A stretch of DNA of 64,000 bases from Caldilineae bacterium. Its GTDB lineage: Bacteria > Chloroflexota > Anaerolineae > JAAEKA01. The stretch lies in NCBI GenBank assembly GCA_020634555.1, contig JACKBK010000001.1, positions 186,001 through 250,000 on the forward strand, in the 5' to 3' direction. How positions within the stretch are numbered: position 1 is the stretch's first letter; each line of letters starts with the position of its first letter. Both the position numbers and the translations under genes were made by a program. Under the pieces are notes generated by a model that was not told where the DNA came from, searched no databases, and was given only the letters and a program-made list of their open reading frames with translations. Of this stretch, positions 51,901-61,100 are shown one piece after another.

Positions 51901-54702
51901 GGATTGGATCTGGACTTCTTCGTGCTGTTTTCCTCCATGACGTCGGTCCTCGGCTGGCGTTATACCGGCCACTACGCCGCAGCCAACCACTTCCTCGACA
52001 CCTTTGCACACTACCGGAGCGCTGACGGGCAGCCGGCCCAAAGCATCAACTGGGGTCCATGGAGCGAGGTCGGCATGGTCAGCCGCAGCCAACAGGAGGA
52101 GAGCTTCGCTCGGATGGGCATCGCACCGCTGCCGGTCGCCGTCGGCCTGGCGCAGCTTGACAGCGTGATGGCTGATACGCCGGCACAGGTTGCGGTCATC
52201 GATGCCAACTGGGAACGGTTCGACGCGCTATATCAGGCGATCCGGCCATCCCGGTTGCTGGCGCAACTTAACCGCGCCGAAGCAGCCCACGGCGCAATGT
52301 CCGCCGAGCAGCCGGTCATCGACCGTCTGCGGGCCGCGCCGCGTGCACAATGGCAGGAAATCCTCGTCGCTTTCCTGCGCCAAAAAGTCGCACACGTTCT
52401 CAGGGTTGGCCCTGAGCGAATATCGGGTGACTTGAGCGTGGTTGAACTGGGCCTGGACTCGATCATGGCCATGGAAGTCACCTGGGCATGCAACGAGGAG
52501 CTTTCGGTTCCACTGCTGTTGCGGGAGGTGTTCGAACCATCATCGCTGACTGCGCTGGCCGGTACGCTGGCCGAAAAGCTGGCAGCGATGCCGGCAAACG
52601 GCAACGGAGCAAACGCGACCAGCGACGTTGCTGCCTCCGACCGGCTGTTACCGGCTAACGGCGTTGGCAGGGAGCCACCCCATGTGATCAAGACCGCATC
52701 GCCGTCACAGGCTCTGACATCGCTGGTTCCGCTGCGGGCAAAGGGATCGAGGACGCCGTTGTTCCTGGTGCCGCCGGGCGCGAGCACCGTGCTCAGCTTC
52801 GGTTCGCTGGTGCAGTGCCTGGACTCCGACCAGCCTGTGTATGGTCTGGAGCCGCTGGGCATGGACGGCCGACACCCACCGCAGTGGCGTGTCGAAGATA
52901 TGGCCTCCCACTACATCAACGAGATGAGGACCATTCAGCCGCAGGGGCCATATCTGCTGGGTGGACGATGCTTTGGCGGGTTGGTGGTCTTTGAGATGGC
53001 GCAGCAACTACGTGCTCAGGGGCAACAGGTAGCCATGCTGGCGATCCTGGACACATTGCAACCGCCCAAGCCGGGCTGGCTGCGGGATCAGTCACCAGAG
53101 AGCCAACCGGTTTCATCGAACATTGCGAAGCGCACCGCAGGACGGTGGGTGCGCAATGCATACCTGCTGTGGAAACGGCTGACAGTTACCGATGCGTTTA
53201 CGCTGTACACGCTAAAGCAGGTGCTCCCTGAAGATCGCTTTCCTAATGTGTTGGGGGAAGAGGCGCGCCATATCCGCAATACAGCCCGCGCGCACTACGA
53301 GGCCAACGAACTGTACCTGCCACGACTCTACGAAGGGCGTTTGACGCTGTTCTCCAACGCTGGCCATTCCGGCAGCCACCAGCTCAACTGGGCGGCTTTG
53401 ACCGCGCAGGCGGTGGATATCCACGTCGTGCCTGGCAATCATCTCACCATGTTCAAGGAGCCTTACGTCCGTGTGCTGGCTGAGGTGTTGACTACCACCA
53501 TGGAGCAGGCGCTACAGCGGGCCGAGTCGTCAGCCACGCGGCGTCTTGCTCTGCGCCCCAGGGCGGCCGGCAGCCGGATCGATGTCGCAATTCGTTCAAC
53601 CTCCGTACACGTCAGCGACACGGATCATAGGGCTGCATTGCCCGATGAGGCCCTGGAGCGAGAAATTGGACGGGCGTACGCAACGGTTCTTGGAGCGCAG
53701 CCGGCCGCCAATGATCCTCTCCCGGATCTCGCTGACACTCCGTTTGTCGAGGCATATCTTTTAGCTGAACTGGAGCGGGCGTTGCCGGCGGGCAACGCGA
53801 TCGCGCTGCCTTCGTTGATCGAGGCGCGAACCGTTTCTCAATTGGCCCATCTGCCCAGGCTCGATCGAAGCGCCGGCAACAGCGGTTCGTTGATTCCGTT
53901 GCAACCTAACGGATCGCATGCCCCTTTCTTTCTTGTCCCTGATATCGACCAGACCGTTGCCAGTCTGGTGGAGTTGGCAAAGCTGTTGAACCCGCAGCAA
54001 CCCTGTTACGGCCTACAGCCGCCAGGCCTCGAACCAGGCCAGCGTCCATACGCCCGTATCGAGGATATGGCAGCATGCTTCCTGGACGAGATGCGGCCAG
54101 TTCAGCCAAACGGCCCCTACTGCCTGGGCGGGATAGGCTTTGGCGGCATCGTGGCTTTCGAGATGGCGCAGCAGTTGCAGGCTGCTGGCGAGTCGGTTGT
54201 GCTGCTGGCCGTGCTGGACACCATGGTGCCGCCTAACGCGACGCTGCAATACTGGTATCCACCGGCCTCGGTAGGAGCAAAAGGCTCGCCGCCGCACTGG
54301 TTTGTGCAGCGGGCATTTGGCCGCCTGGTGTACATGGTACAGCGATACCAGCTTCGTGGTATCATCCCGCGTCGCGCCCGTTCAAAGATGTCGTCGAGGC
54401 GCAGGCTTGGCCATCAGTTCAGCCCGGCCGCGCGCCGTATTCAGGCCATGTTGACGGCACATTACGAGGCGCGCCTGCGCTACCAACCGCAGATTTACTC
54501 CGGCAGGATCACGCTGTTCTCAAACGCCAAACATACCGGCGCACATCAGGTCAAATGGGCGTTGCTGACCGAGGTTGGCATGGAGATCGAGGTGATTCCG
54601 GGCGATCATCGGTCGATATTCAGGCAACCGGGTATCGCGGAGCTGGCGAACCGGCTCTCACTGCACCTCGAGCAGGCACAGATATACCCGTCCGAGAGAT
54701 AA
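45916..54702 (+). CDS. FAAL-ACP-KS-AT-KR-ACP-TE-(pseudo-ACP)-(pseudo-TE) megasynthase
   Basis: 2928-residue type I PKS with a fatty-acid loader. Domains in approximate residues: fatty acyl-AMP ligase 10-578 (YTSGSTATPKGVMVSHGNL, WLPPFHDMGL); ACP 615-688 (YGLDSLAAV); KS 715-1138 (VDTACSSSL, VETHGTGT, KSNIGHLEAA); AT 1239-1548 (GHSMGEVAAAV; FSSH where malonyl enzymes have HAFH and methylmalonyl enzymes YASH); KR 1622-2058 (GGRGELG, LFSSMTSVLG, HYAAANHF); ACP 2152-2215 (LGLDSIMAM); TE 2269-2528 with GGRCFGG, a Cys nucleophile plus Asp (AILDT) and His (GNHLTMF); then a carrier-like segment 2575-2648 without the Ser and a second TE 2655-2918 with GGIGFGG, no nucleophile. No DH or ER domain is seen. 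Predicted to activate a fatty acid, add one C2 or C3 unit, reduce the ketone and release it. Confidence 0.9.
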   Translation: MTFEVFSSLSFSLIELLQQRAKNQPDELAYIFLADGEKDERRITYAQLDRQARVIGAHLQQRYAGGSRALLLYPPGLDYVAAFLGCLYAGVVAVPAYPPRPRRPMPRIQAIVADSQPAVALTDARILSNIEQRLAELPDMAALDWIDTSELDADLSEQWRHAPVAPDDLAYLQYTSGSTATPKGVMVSHGNLAYTLADLDAGWTGDSQRTMVTWLPPFHDMGLVFGILLPLYAGYPCVMMAPVSFIQRPLRWLQALSTYRGTHSAAPNFAFELCLEKIKPEERAALDLSHWRIALNGAEPVRKDTLERFTAAYAGNGFRWRTFSPGYGLAEATLQVTGITADSAPADILVDAAALEEHTVVLASPEQPETRSLVSYQPSPLGTRWCIADPDQLTACAPDRVGEIWVAGPGVAKGYWNRPQATRETFQAHLADTGDGPFLRTGDLGFVHDGKLYVTGRIKDLIIVRGRNHYPQDIELTAEQSHPALEPGGGAAFSLERHGEERVALVYELRREQRKTDPTEVIDAIRQAVAAEHELQLCAVTLTMPGQMPKTSSGKIQRQVARAMFLAGEFNTLGQWVEPQSEPDRGDPSLHTAKDRPGPAEIAPLATGSRASSREFLAIRDWLIARVAAQIKVSHSQIDVREPLERYGLDSLAAVAITGELGDWLGRDLSPTLFYEFPTVDAMAHHLAGEPTKAALDNKLDRTAPVPTVGSGQEPVAIIGIGVRFPGATGPQAFWRLLRDGVDAITETPPDRWDSRAYYDPNPAAPGKMNTRWGGFLEQVDQFDAAFFGISPREAARMDPQQRLLMEVAWEALEDGGQVADRLAGQRVGVFVGISGFDYGLLQLGDNGLSDAYAGTGSALSIAANRLSYFFDWRGPSMAVDTACSSSLVAVHLACQNLRLGECDMALVAGVNLLLSPTMTVNFAKAGFMASDGRCKAFDARADGYVRSEGAGVVLLKPLSQALADGDPIYAVVLGSATNQDGRSNGLTAPNPQSQIDVLRRAYRNAGVAPADVQYVETHGTGTPLGDPIEAQALGAVLSTGRASGQSAAIGSVKSNIGHLEAAAGIAGLIKVALSLKHGQLPPSLHFREPNPLIPFDNLSLRVQQTLTDWPVEPSVAVAGVSAFGFGGANAHVVVQGPPARRQQLDPPAQRVQVVPLSARTPEALRGLARATRDLLQSPSAGSLGDIAYTAGVRRSHHDHRLALVADTADRAVSRLDAFLAGRNANDLVIGHRSRQQAGKLAFVFCGQGSHWWAMGRQLLREEPVFRQVVEQCDALLHPLAGWSLLSELTAGETESRLDYTTFAQPAIFAVQLALVELWRSWGIEPDAVVGHSMGEVAAAVTAGILDLPDALRIVYHRGRLMERARGTGKLVVVDLSQAEAELAVAGLDDQVGVAVVNSPNSVLLGGETAALDTLIDSLQRRGVHCQYLSLDFSSHNPQMDPYLAEMADSVGEVGLRAAALPLVSTVTGQFAGDTQLDATYWARNVREPVQFAQAMALLLEDGYDKFLEIGPHPVLAPAIMQNMMHHGVKGAVLPSLRLNRDDRSVMLRSLAALYVAGRNPAWEMLADADAQLASLPAYPWQRERYWIEASRPATASRLSVPQPAPGPVTIYDGPALTTARAADADLMYELQWQPMQPVGNGLKASSREEAGRWLIFADRSGVGQAVVDRLQQEGNQCVMVFSAAEFAQTGAGRFQVDPARPEHFQQLLTTVFRDNSSGWRGVLHFWSLNAASPENGDDALTNAQIEGCGSVLHLVQALVAGHSGTRLPIWLATRGVQPVGTQPAAQSLAQSPVWGLGRVVALEHPELWGGLIDLDPQAPASEIDHLLRAIRQSGGEDQLALRGQQSYVARLRHSAAPHAHQPVNRIRPDATYLITGGRGELGLKVASWLVDRGATHLALLGRTPLSPDSTAAAAVQTLEQRGASVALLAADVGDRSQMATAFGEMAASMPPLRGVVHAAGVLENRPLAELSLDALQSTLRPKVAGTWVLQQLAGGLDLDFFVLFSSMTSVLGWRYTGHYAAANHFLDTFAHYRSADGQPAQSINWGPWSEVGMVSRSQQEESFARMGIAPLPVAVGLAQLDSVMADTPAQVAVIDANWERFDALYQAIRPSRLLAQLNRAEAAHGAMSAEQPVIDRLRAAPRAQWQEILVAFLRQKVAHVLRVGPERISGDLSVVELGLDSIMAMEVTWACNEELSVPLLLREVFEPSSLTALAGTLAEKLAAMPANGNGANATSDVAASDRLLPANGVGREPPHVIKTASPSQALTSLVPLRAKGSRTPLFLVPPGASTVLSFGSLVQCLDSDQPVYGLEPLGMDGRHPPQWRVEDMASHYINEMRTIQPQGPYLLGGRCFGGLVVFEMAQQLRAQGQQVAMLAILDTLQPPKPGWLRDQSPESQPVSSNIAKRTAGRWVRNAYLLWKRLTVTDAFTLYTLKQVLPEDRFPNVLGEEARHIRNTARAHYEANELYLPRLYEGRLTLFSNAGHSGSHQLNWAALTAQAVDIHVVPGNHLTMFKEPYVRVLAEVLTTTMEQALQRAESSATRRLALRPRAAGSRIDVAIRSTSVHVSDTDHRAALPDEALEREIGRAYATVLGAQPAANDPLPDLADTPFVEAYLLAELERALPAGNAIALPSLIEARTVSQLAHLPRLDRSAGNSGSLIPLQPNGSHAPFFLVPDIDQTVASLVELAKLLNPQQPCYGLQPPGLEPGQRPYARIEDMAACFLDEMRPVQPNGPYCLGGIGFGGIVAFEMAQQLQAAGESVVLLAVLDTMVPPNATLQYWYPPASVGAKGSPPHWFVQRAFGRLVYMVQRYQLRGIIPRRARSKMSSRRRLGHQFSPAARRIQAMLTAHYEARLRYQPQIYSGRITLFSNAKHTGAHQVKWALLTEVGMEIEVIPGDHRSIFRQPGIAELANRLSLHLEQAQIYPSER

Positions 54703-55136
54703 CCAGAACAACTGTCGATATTGCGGAATCCGTACCTCGAAGCGGTGCGCTATGCGCAATACGACCGAAATACATAAATCTGCAAACCTTGTGCTTTAAC
54801 TGGCAAAGTAGAAGATACCTTACTTGCATGACTCCGAGGTTGTATGTTAGACTTGTTTCACTGTGGGTTTTGCAGCAATTTAGGGAGTATGGTCGAAGAT
54901 GCCATCGCAGATGCAGCATCTTCGGTCGTTTTCATTTTCAAAACAATCGATTCGTTTTCGACTTGGCAATTGCTTTGCGTCAGCTTCCCGGCGTCAGTCG
55001 GTAGCCAGCCCTCGTAGCGATTGTGCCGGATGTTGGGCCGGCGCTTGCGTTCATTGTTTTACGGCCAATCCTGTGCCACTCTTTCCACCCGATCGCGAAA
55101 CAATGCAGCTCAATCGATATCAGACCATGTCAGGCT
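54703..55136. other. Intergenic region between the two large synthase genes
   Basis: 434 bp, lower in GC than the flanking genes, with no convincing gene. A 9-bp stem (CGAAGATGC 54894-54902 paired with GCATCTTCG 54916-54924) followed by GTCGTTTTCATTTTC is a weak terminator candidate. A possible -35 TTGCAT (54824) with TTAGAC 17 bp on (54847) is the only promoter-like pair. If either works, the second synthase has its own transcription unit. Confidence 0.4.
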
Positions 55137-58100
55137 ATGTCAGACAAATTTCAAGCAATAATCCTTACTCCTGTTGGGCAGTTGGAGCCTTCGCTGGCAA
55201 TAGCCGCGACCCGATCCGGCGCGCTGGGCTGTCTTGACCTGGAGTTTGTTGCCGACATCAGCGACGCGCGCCAGGCCGCCAACCGGCTAGAACAGTTCGC
55301 CCGGGGCCCGTACGGTGTCAAGGTCAGCTATCGCCAGGCCGACATACTGGAGGCGTTGAGTGATGGTTCTCTGCCCCGGTTAGAGTTCGTCCTTCTCTCG
55401 GCTCACGGCGAGGTTGACAGTGACGGTCTGCAGCGCGCGGTGGCAGCGGCTCACACTCGTGGCCTGCGCGTGCTGCTTCAAGCCACCGACGTTTTTCTGG
55501 CGCAGTTGGGCGAAAGCCTGGGCGTCGATGGCGTGGTGGTCAAGGGGCACGAGAGCGGCGGCTTCATCGGTGAAGAGACGACCTTTGTCCTGTTGCAGCG
55601 CAGCCTTGCGCAGTTGTCTCTGCCTGTCTACGCCCACGGCGGAATTGGCCTGCACACCGCGGCTGCCTGCTACGCGGCTGGCGCCGCTGGCTTCGTTCTC
55701 GACGCGCAACTGGCGCTGGCCAAAGAATCGCGCTTGCCAGAGGACGTCAAGAACGCGGTCGCGGCCATGGACGGCAGTGAGACCGTCAGCCTGGGCGCGG
55801 AACTGGGACAAGCTGTCCGCCTGTACAGCCGTCCTCACACAACCGCGACAAGACAGTTGGCGGAGATCGCTACTGCACTGGACGCAGGAGCACAGGGTGA
55901 CCGGCAACAAGCCTGGCTTGACGCGGTGGAAAGTCGCATCGGCTGGGGCGGGCTGGCGCAACAGACATGGCCGTTGGGACAGGATGCCGCCTTTGCCGGT
56001 GCGCTGGCGAAACGCTATCACACCGTCGGCGGTATTCTACAAGCCTATCGTGACAGCATAGCCAACCATGTCGAGGCCGCAGCGCTGGGCCAGCCGTTGG
56101 ATGCCGGCTCACCGCTCGCACAGTCCCACGGCACCCGCTACCCCATCGTCCAAGGGCCGATGACACGCGTCAGCGACACGGCCCGTTTTGCTTTCGATGT
56201 GGCCGAAGCTGGCGGGCTGCCCTTCCTGGCACTGGCGTTGATGCGCAAAGAGCAGGCCATGCCCGTGCTGGAGCAGACGAAACAACTGTTGGGCGACCGT
56301 CCCTGGGGCGTGGGGATTCTAGGTTTTGTGCCGGCAGCGATTCGCTCGCAGCAGCTTGAGGCGATCAGCGCAGCCGGACCCGATTTCGCGATCATCGCCG
56401 GTGGCCGGCCTGATCAGGCCCGGACGCTGGAGCAGCAGGGCATCGCCACCTATTTGCACGTGCCATCTCCCGCGCTGTTGCGGCTGTTTCTTGACGACGG
56501 CGCCAAACGTTTCATCTTCGAGGGGCGTGAGTGCGGCGGGCATGTCGGGCCACGCTCCAGCTTCGTGCTCTGGAACGCCATGATCGACGCCCTGCTGGCC
56601 CATTTCGACCTGACCGGGGCAAATCCTGCTGAGTACCACATCCTGTTCGCCGGCGGCGTCCACGACTCGCTGTCGGCGCTGATGGTGGCCAGCCTGGCCG
56701 GCCCGCTGGTCGAGAGAGGTGTGCGGCTGGGTGTTCTCATGGGAACCGCCTATCTCTTCACCCATGAGGCGGTAACGTCGGGCGCTATCACGGCCCGTTA
56801 CCAACAGGAAGCTGTGCAGAGCAGCCAGACAGTGTTGGTCGAGTCAGGCGTTGGCCACATGACTCGCTGCCTGCCGACCCCCTTTGTCGAGGCCTTTGCC
56901 CAGCGCAAACGCGACCTTTTGCAGGAGGGAGCAGACAGCGATCACGTGCGCCAGGAGCTGGAAGACTTGAACATCGGCCGCCTGCGCATGGCCAGCAAGG
57001 GAATCAACCGCAATCCTGACGCCCACGTTCAGCCCGACGCACCAACCTACATCACGCTGGACGAACAGGAACAGTACCAGCAGGGCATGTACATGATCGG
57101 CCAGGTGGCCGGGCTACGCGACGGGGTTTGCTCGCTGGAGGAACTGCATCAAGAGGTGTCGGTAGCCGGCGCGCGGCGGCTGGACAGCCTGGCTGCCACC
57201 CAACAGCCCGTATCGACAGAGGAGCACACACCGCCGCCGGCACGCATTGCCATCATCGGCATCTCCACAGTGCTGCCTGGAGCCGCCGAATTGCAGACCT
57301 ATTGGGAGAACATTCTCGACAAGGTCGATGCCATTACCGAGATACCGGCTGAACGTTTCGACTGGCGGCGCTACTACGATCCTGACAAGAGCGCCCGCGA
57401 CAAGATCTACTCGCGCTGGGGCGGGTTCATCGATGACGTGCCGCTCAACCCGCTGGACTACGGCATGCCGCCCAACTCGATTCCCTCCATCGAGCCCATG
57501 CAACTGCTGATGCTGGAGGTTGTGCGCTCCGCTTTGCAAGACGCCGGTTATCTCGACCGCCCCTTTGCTCGCGAGCGGACGTCGGTGACGATGGCGGTGG
57601 GCGGCGGTCTGGGCGACCTGGGATTCAACTATGGGGTGCGCTCCTACCTGCCGCATTTTCTGTCAGCCGGCTCTCAGGAGGTCATCGACCGGTTGGATGA
57701 CACCCTGCCGGAGTGGACCGAGGACTCCTTCCCCGGGATCTTGCTCAACGTGCTGGCCGGGCGCATCGCCAACCGCTTCAACTTCAACGGCCCGAACCTT
57801 GTCGTGGACGCTGCCTGTGGCTCGTCGCTCGCGGCGCTGGACATCGCAATCAAGGACTTACAGACCCAGCGGACCGATGTCGCCATCGTCGGCGGGGCCG
57901 ACACGGTGCAAAGTCCCTTCGGCTTCCTGGCTTTCAGCAAGACCCAGGCGTTGTCGCCGCGCGGCCGCTGCCGTCCCTTCGACGTGCAGGCCGATGGAAT
58001 CGCTATCAGCGAGGGGCTGGCGGTAGTGGTACTGAAACGGCTTGAGGACGCTGAGCGCGACGGCGACCGTATCTACGCGGTGATCCAGGGCGTCGGTGCA

Positions 58101-61100
58101 TCCAGCGATGGCCGCGACCGTAGTCTGACTGCACCGCGGCCGCTGGGGCAGCTGTTGGCCCTGCAACGGGCCTATGGACAGGCCGGATTCGACCCCGCGA
58201 CGCTGGGCCTGATCGAGGCTCACGGCACCGGCACCCGACTGGGCGACCAAGTCGAGGCCGAGGCGCTGGCGACGCTCTTCCAGGGATCAGGGCTGGATCG
58301 CCCGACGTGCGCGGTGGGTTCGGTCAAGTCGATGATCGGCCACACCAAGAGCACGGCCGGGCTGGCCGGCATGATCAAAGTCGCTCTGGGACTGTACCAC
58401 AAAGTGCTTCCGCCGACGTTGGTGGATACACCTAATCCCGACATCAGTCTCAACGGCAGTCCGATCTACGTCAACAGCGAACCGCGTCCCTGGCTGCGGG
58501 CCGACGATCGCACTGCACGACGGGCGGGGGTCAGCGCGTTTGGCTTTGGCGGCACCAACTTCCACGCTGCGTTGGAGGAATACCGCGGCGACTATCTGCC
58601 GCGCAGTGCCAGCCGTCACACCTGGCCTGAGGAGATCTTTGTCCTGCGAGCAGCCGACCGTGATGGGTTGCTGGCCAAAATTGACCGGCTGGCTGGCTGG
58701 CTGGAGGCAGGCAATGCACCGCCGCTGCGCCACCTGGCCTACACAATGTATCGCCGTGCGCAGGTGGACCGGGCAGATGCGTCGTTGACTCTGACGCTGG
58801 TGGCCAGTTCGCTGGTGGATCTGCGCCAGATGCTGGCCATGGCGAGAAGCGAGTTGCTAGCAGGCGCTGACTTGGTCCTCAATCCACAGGGCATTTACTT
58901 CGCTGAGGAGCCGCTGGGGCTGGCCGGCAAGGTTGCATTCCTGTATCCCGGCCAGGGATCCCAGTACCCCAATATGCTGGCGGATCTGGTTATGCAGTTC
59001 CCCTGGCTGGGCGAGCCTTTCGAGCACGCCAACAGGCTGGCCGCTGGCCAACTGCCGCGGCCGCTCAGCGAATACGTGTACCCTGCTCCGGCCCACGACG
59101 CCAAGATGGCAAAGAAGCAGCGCGCTCAACTAACCGACACGCGCGTTGCCCAATCAGCTCTCGGCGCGGCCGGCCTTGCAGTCAGCCGTTTCCTGGCAGA
59201 GGTCGGCTTACAGCCCGATTTCGTGGCCGGACACAGCTACGGCGAGTTGGTGGCGCTCTGTCGGGCGGGTGTCTTCGACCAGGATGCACTCCAGAAGATC
59301 TCGCTGGCCCGCGGGCGGTTCATGGCGGAGGCCACAGGGCCAGACTCTGGCACCATGGCGGCCGTGATCGCCAATCAGGCCACGGTCGAGGAAATCGTGC
59401 GCGAGTTGTCCGATGTGACCATAGCTAACCTGAACTCGCCGCGCCAGACGGTCATCTCCGGCACGACGGCGGCTATCGAACGGGCTGTAGAGCTCTTTGT
59501 CCAGCGTGGTATCCAGGCCAAGCGCATCCCCGTAGCCTGCGCGTTCCATTCGCCGCTGGTGGAACCCGCCCAGAACCGGCTGGCCCAACTTCTGGAAACC
59601 GTCGAGTTCAATCCACCACAGACGAGTGTCTATTCCAACACCCTGGGCGGCCCGTATCCTGACGATCCGGCGGAGATCCGCGCAGTGTTGTCGCAGCAAT
59701 TGGCCCGCCCGGTGCGCTTCACCGAAGAGATAAAGAACCTTTATGCGGCCGGTGCGCGCATCTTCGTCGAGGCCGGACCGCGTAGCGTGCTGACGGGGTT
59801 GGTGCACCAGATTCTGGGCAACCTGCCCCATCTGGCCGTCTCGGTCGACTCGGGTGGCCGCGGCCTGCTAGACGTGCAGCGGGCGCTGGCGCAGATAATC
59901 GCCATCGGCACAGACATCGACCTCAGAGTGCTCTTTAAGGGCCGCGACGTGCGCGAGATCAATCTTAATGCGCCCTACACGGACCCTGCACGGGCGGCCT
60001 ACGGACCTACGACCTGGCTGGTCAACGGTGGACGGGCGCGCCGCTGGCTGGACGTGGAGCGCGGACAACCGGAGCCGGTAGTCCAGCCGCTGGATGTTTC
60101 GCTGGCCGGCGCGAGGCTGGCTGGGCCGCGTGCCACGCCAAATCCCGCGCCTCCTCCGAAACAACCGGCGCTAGCGCCCGCGCCAGGGATGCCAGTTGGT
60201 CAGCTTCCCGCTGCCCCAACAAGGACCGCGACGAACATGCCGAGCGTTGCGGCACCCCCGGTTGTCCACGGCAACGCCACCGTGCAGGTGATGGTCCAGA
60301 CCCAGCAACTGATGGCCCGATTCCTGCAAATGCAGGCCAGCGTGATGAGCAGCTATCTTGACAACGCCCCGGAGGCGCCGGCGCCCGCCCCGCCTGATGT
60401 TCCGGTCGCGCAGCCGGCAGCCATCCCACGGCACGCCGAGCCGCTGCACGCCGAACCGGTGGTCGTGCTGAAGCGACCACCGCGGCCGCACATAAACCAG
60501 CCGGCTGCCGCGCCCTCGCCCATCCTGCGCTTCACTCTGACCGCAACCGATGCGCCGGTGATCGACGCCACGGCCGGTCTTGCGCCGGGCCGCGCGGTGT
60601 TGATCGCAGCCGACGCCTACGGTGTGGCTGAACAGACAGCAGCGATGCTGCGCGAGCAGGGCTACGACGCGGTGATCCTCCATAACCGCCCGGCCAGGTC
60701 TGCAAATGGGAATGGGGTCAATGGGTTCAACGGCAACGGACGAGCCGCACAACCGGACAACTGGCACTATGCGGCGACGTTGACCGACGCCGCTGATGTC
60801 GAATCAGCGCTCGCGGCCGTTCGCCGCGAACACCAGGCCATTGGCAGTCTGCTCTATCTGGCAGCCCTCAAGCCAGCGCAACCGTTCGCCGAGTTAACTC
60901 TTGCCGGGTGGCAGCAATCCATCGAAGGGGATCTGGTCGGCTTTTTCAACGTGCTGCAAGGCGTGCAGGCGGATCTGGCCAGCGCTGCCGCGGCCGGCGG
61001 ATCTTGCCTGCTGGCTGCAACGCAGATGGGCGGCGATTTTGCAGTCGGCGACGGCAAGGCAAGCGGCTTTTCACCGACTCAGGCCAGCATCGCCGGCCTG

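Noticed and set aside
54703..55136. ORFs in the gap between the two synthase genes
   Set aside because: Codon use and composition differ from real genes, and no ribosome site or family feature is seen.
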